From: Bacteroidales bacterium
GTDB lineage: Bacteria; Bacteroidota; Bacteroidia; Bacteroidales; Muribaculaceae
Length of the DNA: 64,000 nt
Direction: 5' to 3'
NCBI GenBank assembly: GCA_900768685.1
Contig: CAAGDX010000031.1
Location: 8,086-72,085, forward strand
Part shown: piece by piece, positions 50,078-58,771 of the stretch
How the letters are laid out: each line of letters begins with the position of its first letter
How positions within the stretch are numbered: the stretch's first letter is position 1
Made by a program: the position numbers and the translations under genes
The notes under the pieces: model-generated
The model's database searches: none
Seen by the model: the letters and a program-made list of their open reading frames with translations, nothing else
Told to the model about the DNA's origin: nothing

Positions 50078-52498
50078 TTATTCCGTAATCAGCACTTTGC
50101 TTGCCTTGTGGGGGAGGCGGACGATATAAATTTCACCTATGCGAGGTTTTGTGACACGTATTCCCTGAAGATTGTAGTAAATAGGCGCAACAGAGGTGTC
50201 ATCATCTGCTATTACAGCCTCAATTCCGGCTTCATCATAGTTTTTGTAATGTACTGTAAATGAGGGGATTTCAAGGTGAGAAGATGCGCCGGCTTTACCG
50301 GAGAAGCCGAAACGGACGGAACTAATTTTAATAGGGTAAATTCCTATATTCGTAGTGTCCACAAGTGCGGAAAAGTCTATTACATAGTCTTTTACGCCAT
50401 TTGAGTCCACAGCATCAAGAGTTGCATTTACACGTTTTCCGTCTGCAAAAGTGAAAGAAATTACGGTGTTGGAGACCGAAACATCCCCGTTTAGAGTTAA
50501 TTTTAGCCTTAGTTCATCGGGCAAACTGAATAGATAAAGCGGTTCGACCGGTTTAAGCGTCAGAGCCGGGCCTCTTGAAGATGAAAGAGTGAAATTTATA
50601 GACAATCCACCTCCATTTGCCATGGTGAGGGAAGCGTCACTTTTTACGTTGCTTCGAGTCATAGTCCATGCTTCAGGGATAGATTCTATACCAATGGGGA
50701 TTAGTTCTTTCTGAGGGCATTCCACAGTGACATCAATGGTGCGTACAATGTCGCCAAGGGTGCCGGTGAGAGTAGCGGAACCGTTTTTAAGTCCGTTTAC
50801 CAATCCTTCTTCATTGACAGTAAGCACACTTTCATCGCTTGAAGTCCATGTCAGTGCACGGGGCTCGATAGGCATTTCCTTTCCGCCCACAATCGCATCA
50901 ACATCTATCTTCCATGTTCGGTAGTTGTCTAAAAGCACAGATGGGTATTTTACCACTATATCCTCCGGGTCTGCGATTGTGACCGGTATTGAAGCGGAGA
51001 TATCTCCATAAGTAGCAGTGAGGGCGTGAGTGCCGCTGCCTTTAGTATAAAGCACAGTACCCTCATCTGTGATTTCACCCAGCGCATCATCGCACGAAAT
51101 GGTCACTCCCTGCACGTCCATATCTATCAGGCGACCGTATTGATTGTAGCCGTAGAAAACAGGGCGATAAGACACGTATTGCGGCACACGCAGAGCATAG
51201 TCGGCAAAACGTATCTCACTGATAGCATCATCGTCAGGCGCATGTAGAACGGCGAAAATGCCATTTCCCACAGCCCTTTCAGGGCTTACGCACGGTGTGT
51301 TTATCGTTCCTTCCATCTCTCCCCACATCAGTGTAGAGCCACCGCCGTCAAAGTCAAGAGCATCATAGCAGCCATAGCTGCGCATCAGGTCTGCACCCTG
51401 TGGATATGTAGTGCCACTTGACACTCCACGGCCGTCGATAGCGCAGATTATTATCATTGTCCTGTCCTTGTCGTATCCGATGAGTGTACGTGGATTAAAC
51501 GAGTCGCGAGGGTTAATCCATCGGTTTGCTTCCATTACAGTCTCTCCGTCGCGCAGTATTTTCACGTCGCCCCCAATAATTTCCTGCACGCCTTCCGGCT
51601 TCAGATTGCCGTAAGAAGGAAGTGAAAGAGAGTAGTTTACCGTTATTTCGTCGCCAATTTTCAACGATTTAAGTTTAGCAATAGCATCCGTGGCGTTAGC
51701 GTCTGCAGAAAGGACAATACCGTCCGCCGGGACAGCCATATTACCGCCCTCGTATGCCTCCTGTGTCACAACGACCTTAATGTCTTTATTTATACCCCAT
51801 ATCTCACCGTCTGCAAGTCGGAAAGCCACCTCACATCCCCCGGCAGCCGTTTTTGTGTATCCTCCGATATAGGAATTGTATATCACAAGGTCTCCGTCAA
51901 ATCGGTGGAAATTAGCCTGAGAGATAGGAACATTTTCTCCGCCAATCACAGCACTGTATGACAGGTCGGTAGCGTCAATTCTCATATACCCCTTGTCATC
52001 GAGGATAAATGCATTTTCGCGGCTCACCCAGTCTATCACGTCCGGAGACATGAGTTTTCCGCTGCTTGCGCTCGACATATTCGGATAGCCCACAATTCCG
52101 TATTGTGAATAAGGACCTCCGAAACTCGACGTGATAAAGAAGTCGCCGTTAACTCCGGTGAGGTATCTTTCTCCCTCCACACTGTGCCGACGTCCCATTG
52201 ATGTCACGGTCTCAGCCACGAGGCATGAGTCTTGCCCCAGCTCAACCTTAAATTCAACGTTTTTGGCGTCTGCGAGCATGGTCTTAATGACGTAAGAGTG
52301 GATGCGGGTGCTACCTGTTGTGGAAAGATACACGAGCGAGGTGCGAGTCATGCCCGGTCCGCACTTATAGTGATATACAGTATCAACGGTAAAAGTTTCG
52401 CCCTGCAATTCTACAGTAGCTTTTGAATCTTGAGCGGCTATTGTGGCTGTTGCAGCCAAAGTCAATAAAGCGGCAGCGAGGGAGCGTTTAATATTCAT
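50078..52498 (-). CDS. Secreted phosphodiester glycosidase (NAGPA family) with Ig-like domains and T9SS-type tail
   Basis: 806 residues. Signal peptide MNIKRSLAAALLTLAATATIAAQ. The NAGPA/DUF2233 domain (about 90-420) has PRTLIGYDKDRTMIIICAID and LDFDGGGSTLMWG, the family's conserved DGR and DGGGS elements, for hydrolysis of sugar-phosphodiester or alpha-GlcNAc linkages. Big_2-type Ig-like domains (VLTVNEEGLVNGLKNGSATL) lie near 540-600, followed by a beta-sandwich. The C-terminus IYYNLQGIRVTKPRIGEIYI is a Bacteroidales T9SS-type sorting tail. Probably exported to the surface. It lies in a cluster with another tailed protein and porU. Confidence 0.85.
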   Translation of the reverse strand: MNIKRSLAAALLTLAATATIAAQDSKATVELQGETFTVDTVYHYKCGPGMTRTSLVYLSTTGSTRIHSYVIKTMLADAKNVEFKVELGQDSCLVAETVTSMGRRHSVEGERYLTGVNGDFFITSSFGGPYSQYGIVGYPNMSSASSGKLMSPDVIDWVSRENAFILDDKGYMRIDATDLSYSAVIGGENVPISQANFHRFDGDLVIYNSYIGGYTKTAAGGCEVAFRLADGEIWGINKDIKVVVTQEAYEGGNMAVPADGIVLSADANATDAIAKLKSLKIGDEITVNYSLSLPSYGNLKPEGVQEIIGGDVKILRDGETVMEANRWINPRDSFNPRTLIGYDKDRTMIIICAIDGRGVSSGTTYPQGADLMRSYGCYDALDFDGGGSTLMWGEMEGTINTPCVSPERAVGNGIFAVLHAPDDDAISEIRFADYALRVPQYVSYRPVFYGYNQYGRLIDMDVQGVTISCDDALGEITDEGTVLYTKGSGTHALTATYGDISASIPVTIADPEDIVVKYPSVLLDNYRTWKIDVDAIVGGKEMPIEPRALTWTSSDESVLTVNEEGLVNGLKNGSATLTGTLGDIVRTIDVTVECPQKELIPIGIESIPEAWTMTRSNVKSDASLTMANGGGLSINFTLSSSRGPALTLKPVEPLYLFSLPDELRLKLTLNGDVSVSNTVISFTFADGKRVNATLDAVDSNGVKDYVIDFSALVDTTNIGIYPIKISSVRFGFSGKAGASSHLEIPSFTVHYKNYDEAGIEAVIADDDTSVAPIYYNLQGIRVTKPRIGEIYIVRLPHKASKVLITE

Positions 52499-52557
52499 GG
52501 TGTGGAGCTTTATAGTGTTTGTTAGAATTAAAAATCAGTCCAAAACATTTGGATATG

Positions 52558-52565
52558 CAAACTTA
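52558..52565 (-). promoter_or_regulatory. Possible -7 element (TAAGTTTG) of the glycosidase gene
   Basis: Matches TAnnTTTG on the minus strand, 60 bp before the ATG at 52498. No clear -33 partner. Confidence 0.45.
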
Positions 52566-52854
52566 CAAAATATTTTTGATAAACGCCACATTTTTCGCCA
52601 TTATATAATTATTAGTTAAGATGCTTTAAGATAAAGCAATAGCATATTTGAAAGATAAGTTAATTAATCTAATAAAGTTTCCTTAAATGCTATAGATGAA
52701 GAGAGCATAAGTTCAATATCATTGAGCTTTTATAGCAAAAAATGATAAACTATCTATATTCACCCTGCCTTTATCTATCATCCTGAGAATTTTAACAATT
52801 GAAAAAAATGACGGTAGAGAGTTGTCAATAGGTGATGACAAACTTTGAAGGAAG
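52566..52854. other. Non-coding AT-rich gap
   Basis: No open frame with protein character on either strand and no strong hairpin or repeat found. It separates the glycosidase promoter from the IS end remnant. Confidence 0.6.
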
Positions 52855-52975
52855 GTTCTATAAATTAAGTTCTTGCTAATCAGGGAATTATTTTGTATAT
52901 TTATACAAAATAAGAGAAGTTATGAAGAAAAGTCCAAATTATCGTCGCAATCAATCAAGTATTAGAGCCTGTTTT
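52855..52975 (+). mobile_element. Solo left end of the 49.1-kb IS, abutting another IS end
   Basis: 111 bp (52855-52965) identical to 49102-49212 except one G/A change, including the start of the transposase gene (MKKSPNYRRNQSSI). The match stops at ..GTATTAG and continues AGCCTGTTTTTG, so GAGCCTGTTT, the terminal sequence of the second IS5-type element (63403), lies right at the breakpoint. Confidence 0.85.
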
Positions 52976-53010
52976 TGCTTAACTATTTTGGCTTTCTGTC
53001 GATTTGGCAA

Positions 53011-53036
53011 GTATGCCGCGGCTCACCGCGGCATAC
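53011..53036 (-). terminator. Perfect hairpin after the GH43 gene
   Basis: GTATGCCGCGG, loop CTCA, CCGCGGCATAC: 11-bp perfect arms starting 9 bp after the stop codon of the giant GH43 gene. Related to the GCCGCGGCAT palindromes elsewhere. It lacks a strong U-tract. Confidence 0.6.
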
Positions 53037-53044
53037 GAGATTGC

Positions 53045-56000
53045 TTATCGGAGGATTACCTTTGCAGCATTTACTTTGCCGTCTGTGGAGAGGACTTTGA
53101 CGATGTAAAGTCCGCGGAGGGCGGTGACATCTATTGTTTGTTCACCTGCATTGCGGGCAACGAGGATGCCTGCTGCATTGTAAAGCTCGATTTCAGCGGC
53201 TTCTACGCCAATCACTGCGAGAGTGTTTGCATCTGAAATGATGCCGAACTGTGCTGCAACTTCATCTTCAATGCCTTCTACAGCATCAGAGCCTTTCACA
53301 CCATTGTATGTCCAGTAGCCGAGACCCTGGATTGCACTTGAGAACCATACGTCAAGCACTTGATTGTCGTTGCGTTTCTGAACGAGAAGGTTTTGGATAA
53401 GTTGTCCATTCTCAATGGTTGTTCCGAACGCTTCTGCCGGATATTTAGCGATTGCGGATTCAGCAGCGGCAAATCCACTTGTGACGTTTGCGAGTGAGAA
53501 TTGTCCGCCCTTATTAGTCTGAGAATTGTCTGAATTGAATACGGAATACGTTCCTGCAAGTGCGTATTTCTTTGAACCAAAGGAGAATACGTTTATTGCA
53601 GTACCGTAATAGTTATTGCCGCAAACGTTTGCTTGCATCTGCTCGATGAGTTTGCCGTCTGAGCCGAAGAGTGCGGGATATGAGCCATGTGCAGTCACAT
53701 AAATGTTGCCGTTTCCTGCGTCTTGAACACATGCGGAACCGCGACCTTCACCGAGAGTAAAGGCTGTGGTGCCGTCTGCCTTATAGAGCGCAAGTTTATT
53801 GACTGTATTGCTGATTGTTCCACCGGTTACGTTGAAGTAAATGAGATTATTTGTTGTGTTATCTGAAGCCCAGATGCGTCCGCTGTTGAGGTCTCCTGTG
53901 TAAGAAATTTGGTTACCCATAGCAGCTGAGCAGTGAGAGTCTGCGGCAAGTTCAAGTGCTACAGCCGGTGCTGAAGTGTCGCTGTCCCAACGATAGATGC
54001 GGAACACTTGACTTTTTGTGGCGGTGTTTGAAGCAAAGATTTTACCTCCTACAGCAACGATACCTGAAATTTTGCAAGTTCCACCGGAAACGCCTGCCAT
54101 ATCAAGGTTGCCTTTTTCTGCACCGGTGTAAGCATCAAGAATTTTAACTTCGCAAGAACCCCAAGGTCTGCCCACGATAGCATAAATCTTTCCGTCTTGG
54201 AAAGCAATGCTGCGGATATATGGATTTGCTGAATTTGTCCAGGAAGTGTTTGTCCAAACTTGTGTGAGTTCCGTGATGTTATCGTCAAAGTAAGTTGGAT
54301 TAGCAGCTTCGCCTGTAAGAGAGATGGTTACGTCCGGAGCACCTGCAGAAGAGAGGACAATTTGTGCGGAATGGCTGCCTGTGCTTGCAGGAGAATATTT
54401 CATGGAGATGTTTCCTCCCGTAGCGGCGAGGGTAGTTGTGGAAACGCTGAAAACGTCAGCATTGTCGCCGGTGAGTGAGACGGAGATTACGTCTGTGAGT
54501 TTGCTGCCGACAACGGAAATTTCCTTGCTGTCCTCAGAGCCTGCGGTGCAAGAGAATGAGAGGCTTGTAGCACTTGCGGAGATGTTTGGAGTGAGGATTT
54601 CCACCGGCTCCGGGTTTGTTTCCGGCACTTTGCCGAAGGTGTAATAAGCGAGACCCTGATTAGTGGAGAAAATCCAGGCTTCCACAAACTTGCTGCCGTC
54701 TGTGTTAATCATCACGTCTGTAGTGCAGTCTGTGTTTTGTGCCGAGCCGAGACCGTCAGCCGGGTATGAACCTCGGTTGTAGAGAGTGGAGTGGTCTGCA
54801 ACAGCCACGATGTCGAAACGCATTTTAGCACCTTTATAGAAAGATGAAGTGTCATCGCCTATGCGGTTATTAAACTGAGGCACAACGGCATAGAGGTAGT
54901 TGTCAAAATAAAATTCGTGATAAGAGCCGCCCCAAGTTTCGCCGAGATTGTGAGCATATTTTTGTTTTATAGGAGAAGGATATCCGTTGCTCCAACTGCA
55001 AAGCACCGGCTGAGTGTTGTTACCCGTAATCCACCAAACACCGCCGTTTGGATAAGCACGAGCGTTGTCGCCGACGTTAAAGTAGTTTGTGCCGTCAGTG
55101 GTGAGGTTGCGGTGATACTTGCTCCACTGTCCTGAACTGTTGCGGTTAAGTTCCACAACGTAAGTAGCGGTGCCGTTATCGCAGCAGAAGTTAATCCAGA
55201 GGTCCTTGTCGTAGTTGCAGTTCACGGCAACATCCATAGCATCACCGAGGGAGGTGCAATCTTGGAGGTCGTTTGTGTTGTAAAGCAGATAAGGAGCCGC
55301 TTTGTCGTCGTCCCAAGCATAGATTCGGAGTTCTTCGCCCTTCTTGGCGAGGTTACAAGCCACGATGTGACCTTGGAAACACTTCACGTCGCTGAGAGTG
55401 AGCGTACCGCCCTTGACGATGTCGCCGAGGTTGAGGTTGCCGTAGTCTTCGCCTGTCTGAGCGTTCAGGACTTTAATCTGGCTATTGTTGTAAACGCAGT
55501 AGAGTTTGCCGTCTTGGTAAGCGAAATTGCGAATCTTAGTAGCATCGTAGCCTTTTTGAGTGGCATTTCCACGCTGCTGAGAAAGGTTCCACACTTCCTT
55601 CGGAGCGAAAACGCCGGAAGGAGTAGGTTCAATACGTTCTACATTACCGTAAGCGAGGTAAGCGATACCTTGACCTTCCGCAAATACCCAAGCTTCAAAG
55701 TATTGTGAACTGTCTGTGCGGATAATCACGTTACCTGCACCGGAAGTGCAAGCCGTAGAGCCGAGACCTGCGGCAGGATATTCACCGAATACGGAAGTGC
55801 TTGAATAGTCGCCTGTTATGTCTTTAGTGAGAATGATACGGGCATTTTTCTTATCGTCAAAGCGGATATTAGCCGCCAGTTTTGTGTCGCCCCAGTTCAC
55901 TTCTTGGTGACTTGCGCCCCAGTTGTCTGCGGCAGGCACGGAGCAAATTTTGCTTTTAGCACCGGCAGCATCACTCCAATCCAGGAAAGTAGGAGCACCT

Positions 56001-58513
56001 GCGTTACCGTCAATCCAGAACGGACCGCCCCACGGATAAACGCGGCAGTTGTCGCCCATAGTGAGTTCCGTGTTAGCGTCCAGTTTCACATGAGTGGAGT
56101 AAGCGTTCCAGTTACCGTTTGAGTCGCGTTTATATTCATAGATAGTGGTTTTAGTGCCGTTGTCTTCAGCGAAAGCGAGCCAGATGTCACCGCTGAAAGA
56201 AGCATCCTTTGAGGCTTCCATACATTTGCCGAGAGCACTTGCACCCTGGAGATTAGTGGTGGAATAGAGCAGTCTCGGGCTCATCATATCGCTGTCCCAA
56301 ACGTAGAATTTGAGAGTTTCGCCGGACTTGGCATAGTTGCAGGCAACAATCTTGCCGTCGATGTATTTAACATCGCTGAGTGCGTAAGTACCGCCGGAAA
56401 TCACGTTGTTGCCCATAGGCAGGTCACCGAGGACTTCGCCTGTTTGAGCATCCAGAGTTTTGATGAAAGAGTGGTCATAGACGCAGTAGAGTTTACCGTT
56501 AGCGTAGCAGAAATTGTTTATCTTGCCGGCATCGTAACCCTTTGAGTTGAGAGTATTTGCATTTTCCGAGCAGTTCCATTTTTCTTCAAGGTTAAAGTCG
56601 CCGAAGATAGTAGGGATAGTTGTCGGGAGGTTACCCTGAGAGTAGCATGCGAGACCTTGTTCCGTTGAGCAGATGAAGAAGCGGACATAGTTTTCTCCGT
56701 CTGTATCCACAACCACGTCGCCCGTGCCGTTGGCGTTTTTAGTGGTGTCGCCAAGACCTGCGGAAGGAAATTCTCCGAGCCAAGTAGTGTAATTGTAGTT
56801 GCCGGAATCGTCGGTTTCAATACGGCAACGGCCGTTCAGCCTGTCGTCAAACTTGAGGTTTGCACAGTACTTGTTTCCGCGGAAATTAAATTCGTGGTGA
56901 GCTGTACCCCAGGTACCCACGTCCTTAATGTCAAGGTTACGAACGAGTTTGCCGTTGCTGATGGTGAAGAAAGAAGGTTTGCAGGAAAGACCGTCAATCC
57001 AGAACACGCCGCCGTTCGGGTAAGAGCGAGCAGTACCGCCTGTTTTGAACTGCGTGGAGCCGTCTGTAGTAACTTCCCACACGTATGAACTCCAACCTTC
57101 AGCCTTGTGGCAGAACTCGATAACGCGAGTAGTGCTGCCGTCATCGTGTGCGAAGTTGAGCCAGAAATTAGTTTCCCAAGTGCTGTTTGGCGCAATTTCC
57201 ATACAGTCGCCCAGTCGAGTGGCACCGTGGAGGTCCGTGGTGTTCATGAGCAGAGTAGGTTCTGCGTAGTCGTCAGCCCAGGTATAAACTCGGAGTTCCT
57301 GTCCGCTAACGGCGAGGTTACAAGCCACGATGTGACCGTCAAAACATTTAACATCGCAGAATTTGAGAGTACCGCCGGTGCAAACGGTTCCTTCCTTGAG
57401 TTTGCCGAGGAGTTTACCGTTACGAGCGTCGAGCACTATTATGCTTTCGTTGTTATATACGCAGTATAGTTTATTGTCTTTGTAGCAGAGATTTCGGATT
57501 TTGCGAGCATCGTAGCCTGCAGCAGTAGGATTGCCGTTTTTCTCGGAGAAATTCCATCTTTCCGCGATATGGCTGAATGCTTCCGTGGCTCCGAGTGGAC
57601 GGAGAACCTGATTTCCGGACCATTTGAGAACGTTTCCACTGAAATACATATCACCGATGTAAAGTTTGCGAGGGTGAATGGAGGAGGTGGAATAGTGAGC
57701 GTGGAAAGCAATCTTGAGGTTGCCGGCTTTGTCATAGAAAAGGGTGTGGTGACCAGTACCCACGAGGTCTTCCACTTTTTGGAGAATAGGGTTACCGCTA
57801 TATTTTGTCCAAGAGCCGGAGCCGATGGAACTTGAAGTGGCATAACCCACGCCATAGTTTTGGCTCTGATAGTCGTTTGCAGAGTAGGTGAGGTAATAAA
57901 TACCGTTGTGCTTAATCACGTTAGGACCTTCCGTTACTCGTCCTAAAACGTTTTCCCAAGATTGAGAGACGTTTATGCACTTTTTGAGCGTGCCGGAAAC
58001 AGGCGTGATGAGGTCGCTGCCGAGTTTGCAGGACCAGATGCAGTTACCGTCCGTGAAGCGAACAAAGAAAAGCCAAGCTGTGCCGTCATCGTCAAAAAAG
58101 ACGTGAGAGTCGATACTTTTTTCGCTGCCGATAAGGTTTTGCACTTGGTATCCTCCCTGCTGGTAAAACGGACCGAGCGGAGAGTCTGCCGTAGCCACGA
58201 AGAGGTGTTCGTTAGCGGAGAAATACATATAGTATTTTCCGTTTTTGTGATAGACTTCCGGTGCCCAGAACCATTGTTTTTCCGTGCAGTTGTTTTTGTG
58301 GAGTGCCAGACCGTGGTATTCCCAACCTATAAGGTCCTTTGAACGCCACACTTCGATGCCGTCACCGTGGTTCGTACCGTATGCGTAGTAATAATCGCCG
58401 TCAAGCAGAATGTAAGGGTCTGCAAAATTGACGGCACTCTGTCTGATGTCCGCATTAGCCGTAAAAGGCAGTAATGCAGCGAGCAGAAGAAGTGTTGAAA
58501 GTAGTTTTCTCAT
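53045..58513 (-). CDS. Giant secreted GH43-type protein with repeated modules and T9SS sorting tail
   Basis: 1822 residues. Signal peptide (1-21). GH43 five-blade domain (about 25-310) with the three acidic catalytic positions visible: NFADPYIL (Asp32), SIDSHVFFDD (about 133) and RVTEGPNVI (Glu, about 195). Three repeats of about 328 residues start near 318, 644 and 973 (each W-N-x-S-x..GYDAxKIxN..LYCVY). An Ig-like (HYDIN-type) domain lies near 1304-1410, a fourth divergent module near 1416-1750, then a T9SS type A tail (AEIELYNAAGILVARNAGEQ ... LRGLYIVKV) ending LR. Predicted to hydrolyse a glycan side chain (arabinan/xylan-like) at the cell surface. Confidence 0.87.
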   Translation of the reverse strand: MRKLLSTLLLLAALLPFTANADIRQSAVNFADPYILLDGDYYYAYGTNHGDGIEVWRSKDLIGWEYHGLALHKNNCTEKQWFWAPEVYHKNGKYYMYFSANEHLFVATADSPLGPFYQQGGYQVQNLIGSEKSIDSHVFFDDDGTAWLFFVRFTDGNCIWSCKLGSDLITPVSGTLKKCINVSQSWENVLGRVTEGPNVIKHNGIYYLTYSANDYQSQNYGVGYATSSSIGSGSWTKYSGNPILQKVEDLVGTGHHTLFYDKAGNLKIAFHAHYSTSSIHPRKLYIGDMYFSGNVLKWSGNQVLRPLGATEAFSHIAERWNFSEKNGNPTAAGYDARKIRNLCYKDNKLYCVYNNESIIVLDARNGKLLGKLKEGTVCTGGTLKFCDVKCFDGHIVACNLAVSGQELRVYTWADDYAEPTLLMNTTDLHGATRLGDCMEIAPNSTWETNFWLNFAHDDGSTTRVIEFCHKAEGWSSYVWEVTTDGSTQFKTGGTARSYPNGGVFWIDGLSCKPSFFTISNGKLVRNLDIKDVGTWGTAHHEFNFRGNKYCANLKFDDRLNGRCRIETDDSGNYNYTTWLGEFPSAGLGDTTKNANGTGDVVVDTDGENYVRFFICSTEQGLACYSQGNLPTTIPTIFGDFNLEEKWNCSENANTLNSKGYDAGKINNFCYANGKLYCVYDHSFIKTLDAQTGEVLGDLPMGNNVISGGTYALSDVKYIDGKIVACNYAKSGETLKFYVWDSDMMSPRLLYSTTNLQGASALGKCMEASKDASFSGDIWLAFAEDNGTKTTIYEYKRDSNGNWNAYSTHVKLDANTELTMGDNCRVYPWGGPFWIDGNAGAPTFLDWSDAAGAKSKICSVPAADNWGASHQEVNWGDTKLAANIRFDDKKNARIILTKDITGDYSSTSVFGEYPAAGLGSTACTSGAGNVIIRTDSSQYFEAWVFAEGQGIAYLAYGNVERIEPTPSGVFAPKEVWNLSQQRGNATQKGYDATKIRNFAYQDGKLYCVYNNSQIKVLNAQTGEDYGNLNLGDIVKGGTLTLSDVKCFQGHIVACNLAKKGEELRIYAWDDDKAAPYLLYNTNDLQDCTSLGDAMDVAVNCNYDKDLWINFCCDNGTATYVVELNRNSSGQWSKYHRNLTTDGTNYFNVGDNARAYPNGGVWWITGNNTQPVLCSWSNGYPSPIKQKYAHNLGETWGGSYHEFYFDNYLYAVVPQFNNRIGDDTSSFYKGAKMRFDIVAVADHSTLYNRGSYPADGLGSAQNTDCTTDVMINTDGSKFVEAWIFSTNQGLAYYTFGKVPETNPEPVEILTPNISASATSLSFSCTAGSEDSKEISVVGSKLTDVISVSLTGDNADVFSVSTTTLAATGGNISMKYSPASTGSHSAQIVLSSAGAPDVTISLTGEAANPTYFDDNITELTQVWTNTSWTNSANPYIRSIAFQDGKIYAIVGRPWGSCEVKILDAYTGAEKGNLDMAGVSGGTCKISGIVAVGGKIFASNTATKSQVFRIYRWDSDTSAPAVALELAADSHCSAAMGNQISYTGDLNSGRIWASDNTTNNLIYFNVTGGTISNTVNKLALYKADGTTAFTLGEGRGSACVQDAGNGNIYVTAHGSYPALFGSDGKLIEQMQANVCGNNYYGTAINVFSFGSKKYALAGTYSVFNSDNSQTNKGGQFSLANVTSGFAAAESAIAKYPAEAFGTTIENGQLIQNLLVQKRNDNQVLDVWFSSAIQGLGYWTYNGVKGSDAVEGIEDEVAAQFGIISDANTLAVIGVEAAEIELYNAAGILVARNAGEQTIDVTALRGLYIVKVLSTDGKVNAAKVILR

Positions 58514-58609
58514 AGAAACTTAAAAAATAATGCGACTTCTCGCCGACTATGGGTTTATGTAAAAATATTAGTTTTCGGGTATTAAAATATTATAATGTGT
58601 TTATGCCGT

Positions 58610-58617
58610 CAAAGTTA
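58610..58617 (-). promoter_or_regulatory. Possible -7 element (TAACTTTG) of the GH43 gene
   Basis: TAnnTTTG match on the minus strand about 97 bp before the ATG at 58513. The -33 position is not clear. Confidence 0.45.
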
Positions 58618-58690
58618 GGATTTTTTTTGCGAAATGTTTATGGATGAATATTAAAAAGTGTGAAATTGAAGGAAAATTGGCAGGAATGGC

Positions 58691-58717
58691 GAAATAGCTA
58701 AAGTAGCAAAATAGTTA
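58691..58717. repeat. Short 9-bp array (TAGCTA class)
   Basis: AAATAGCTA, AAGTAGCAA, AATAGTTAT: three degenerate 9-mers in the divergent gap, related to 12077-12130. Confidence 0.55.
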
Positions 58718-58736
58718 TCAATTACAATAAAATTCG

Positions 58737-58744
58737 TAATTTTG
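58737..58744 (+). promoter_or_regulatory. -7 element (TAATTTTG) of porU
   Basis: TAnnTTTG match 28 bp before the ATG at 58772. The upstream -33 element is weak. Confidence 0.5.
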
Positions 58745-58771
58745 CGTTTTATAAGATAATGTATTGAAACA

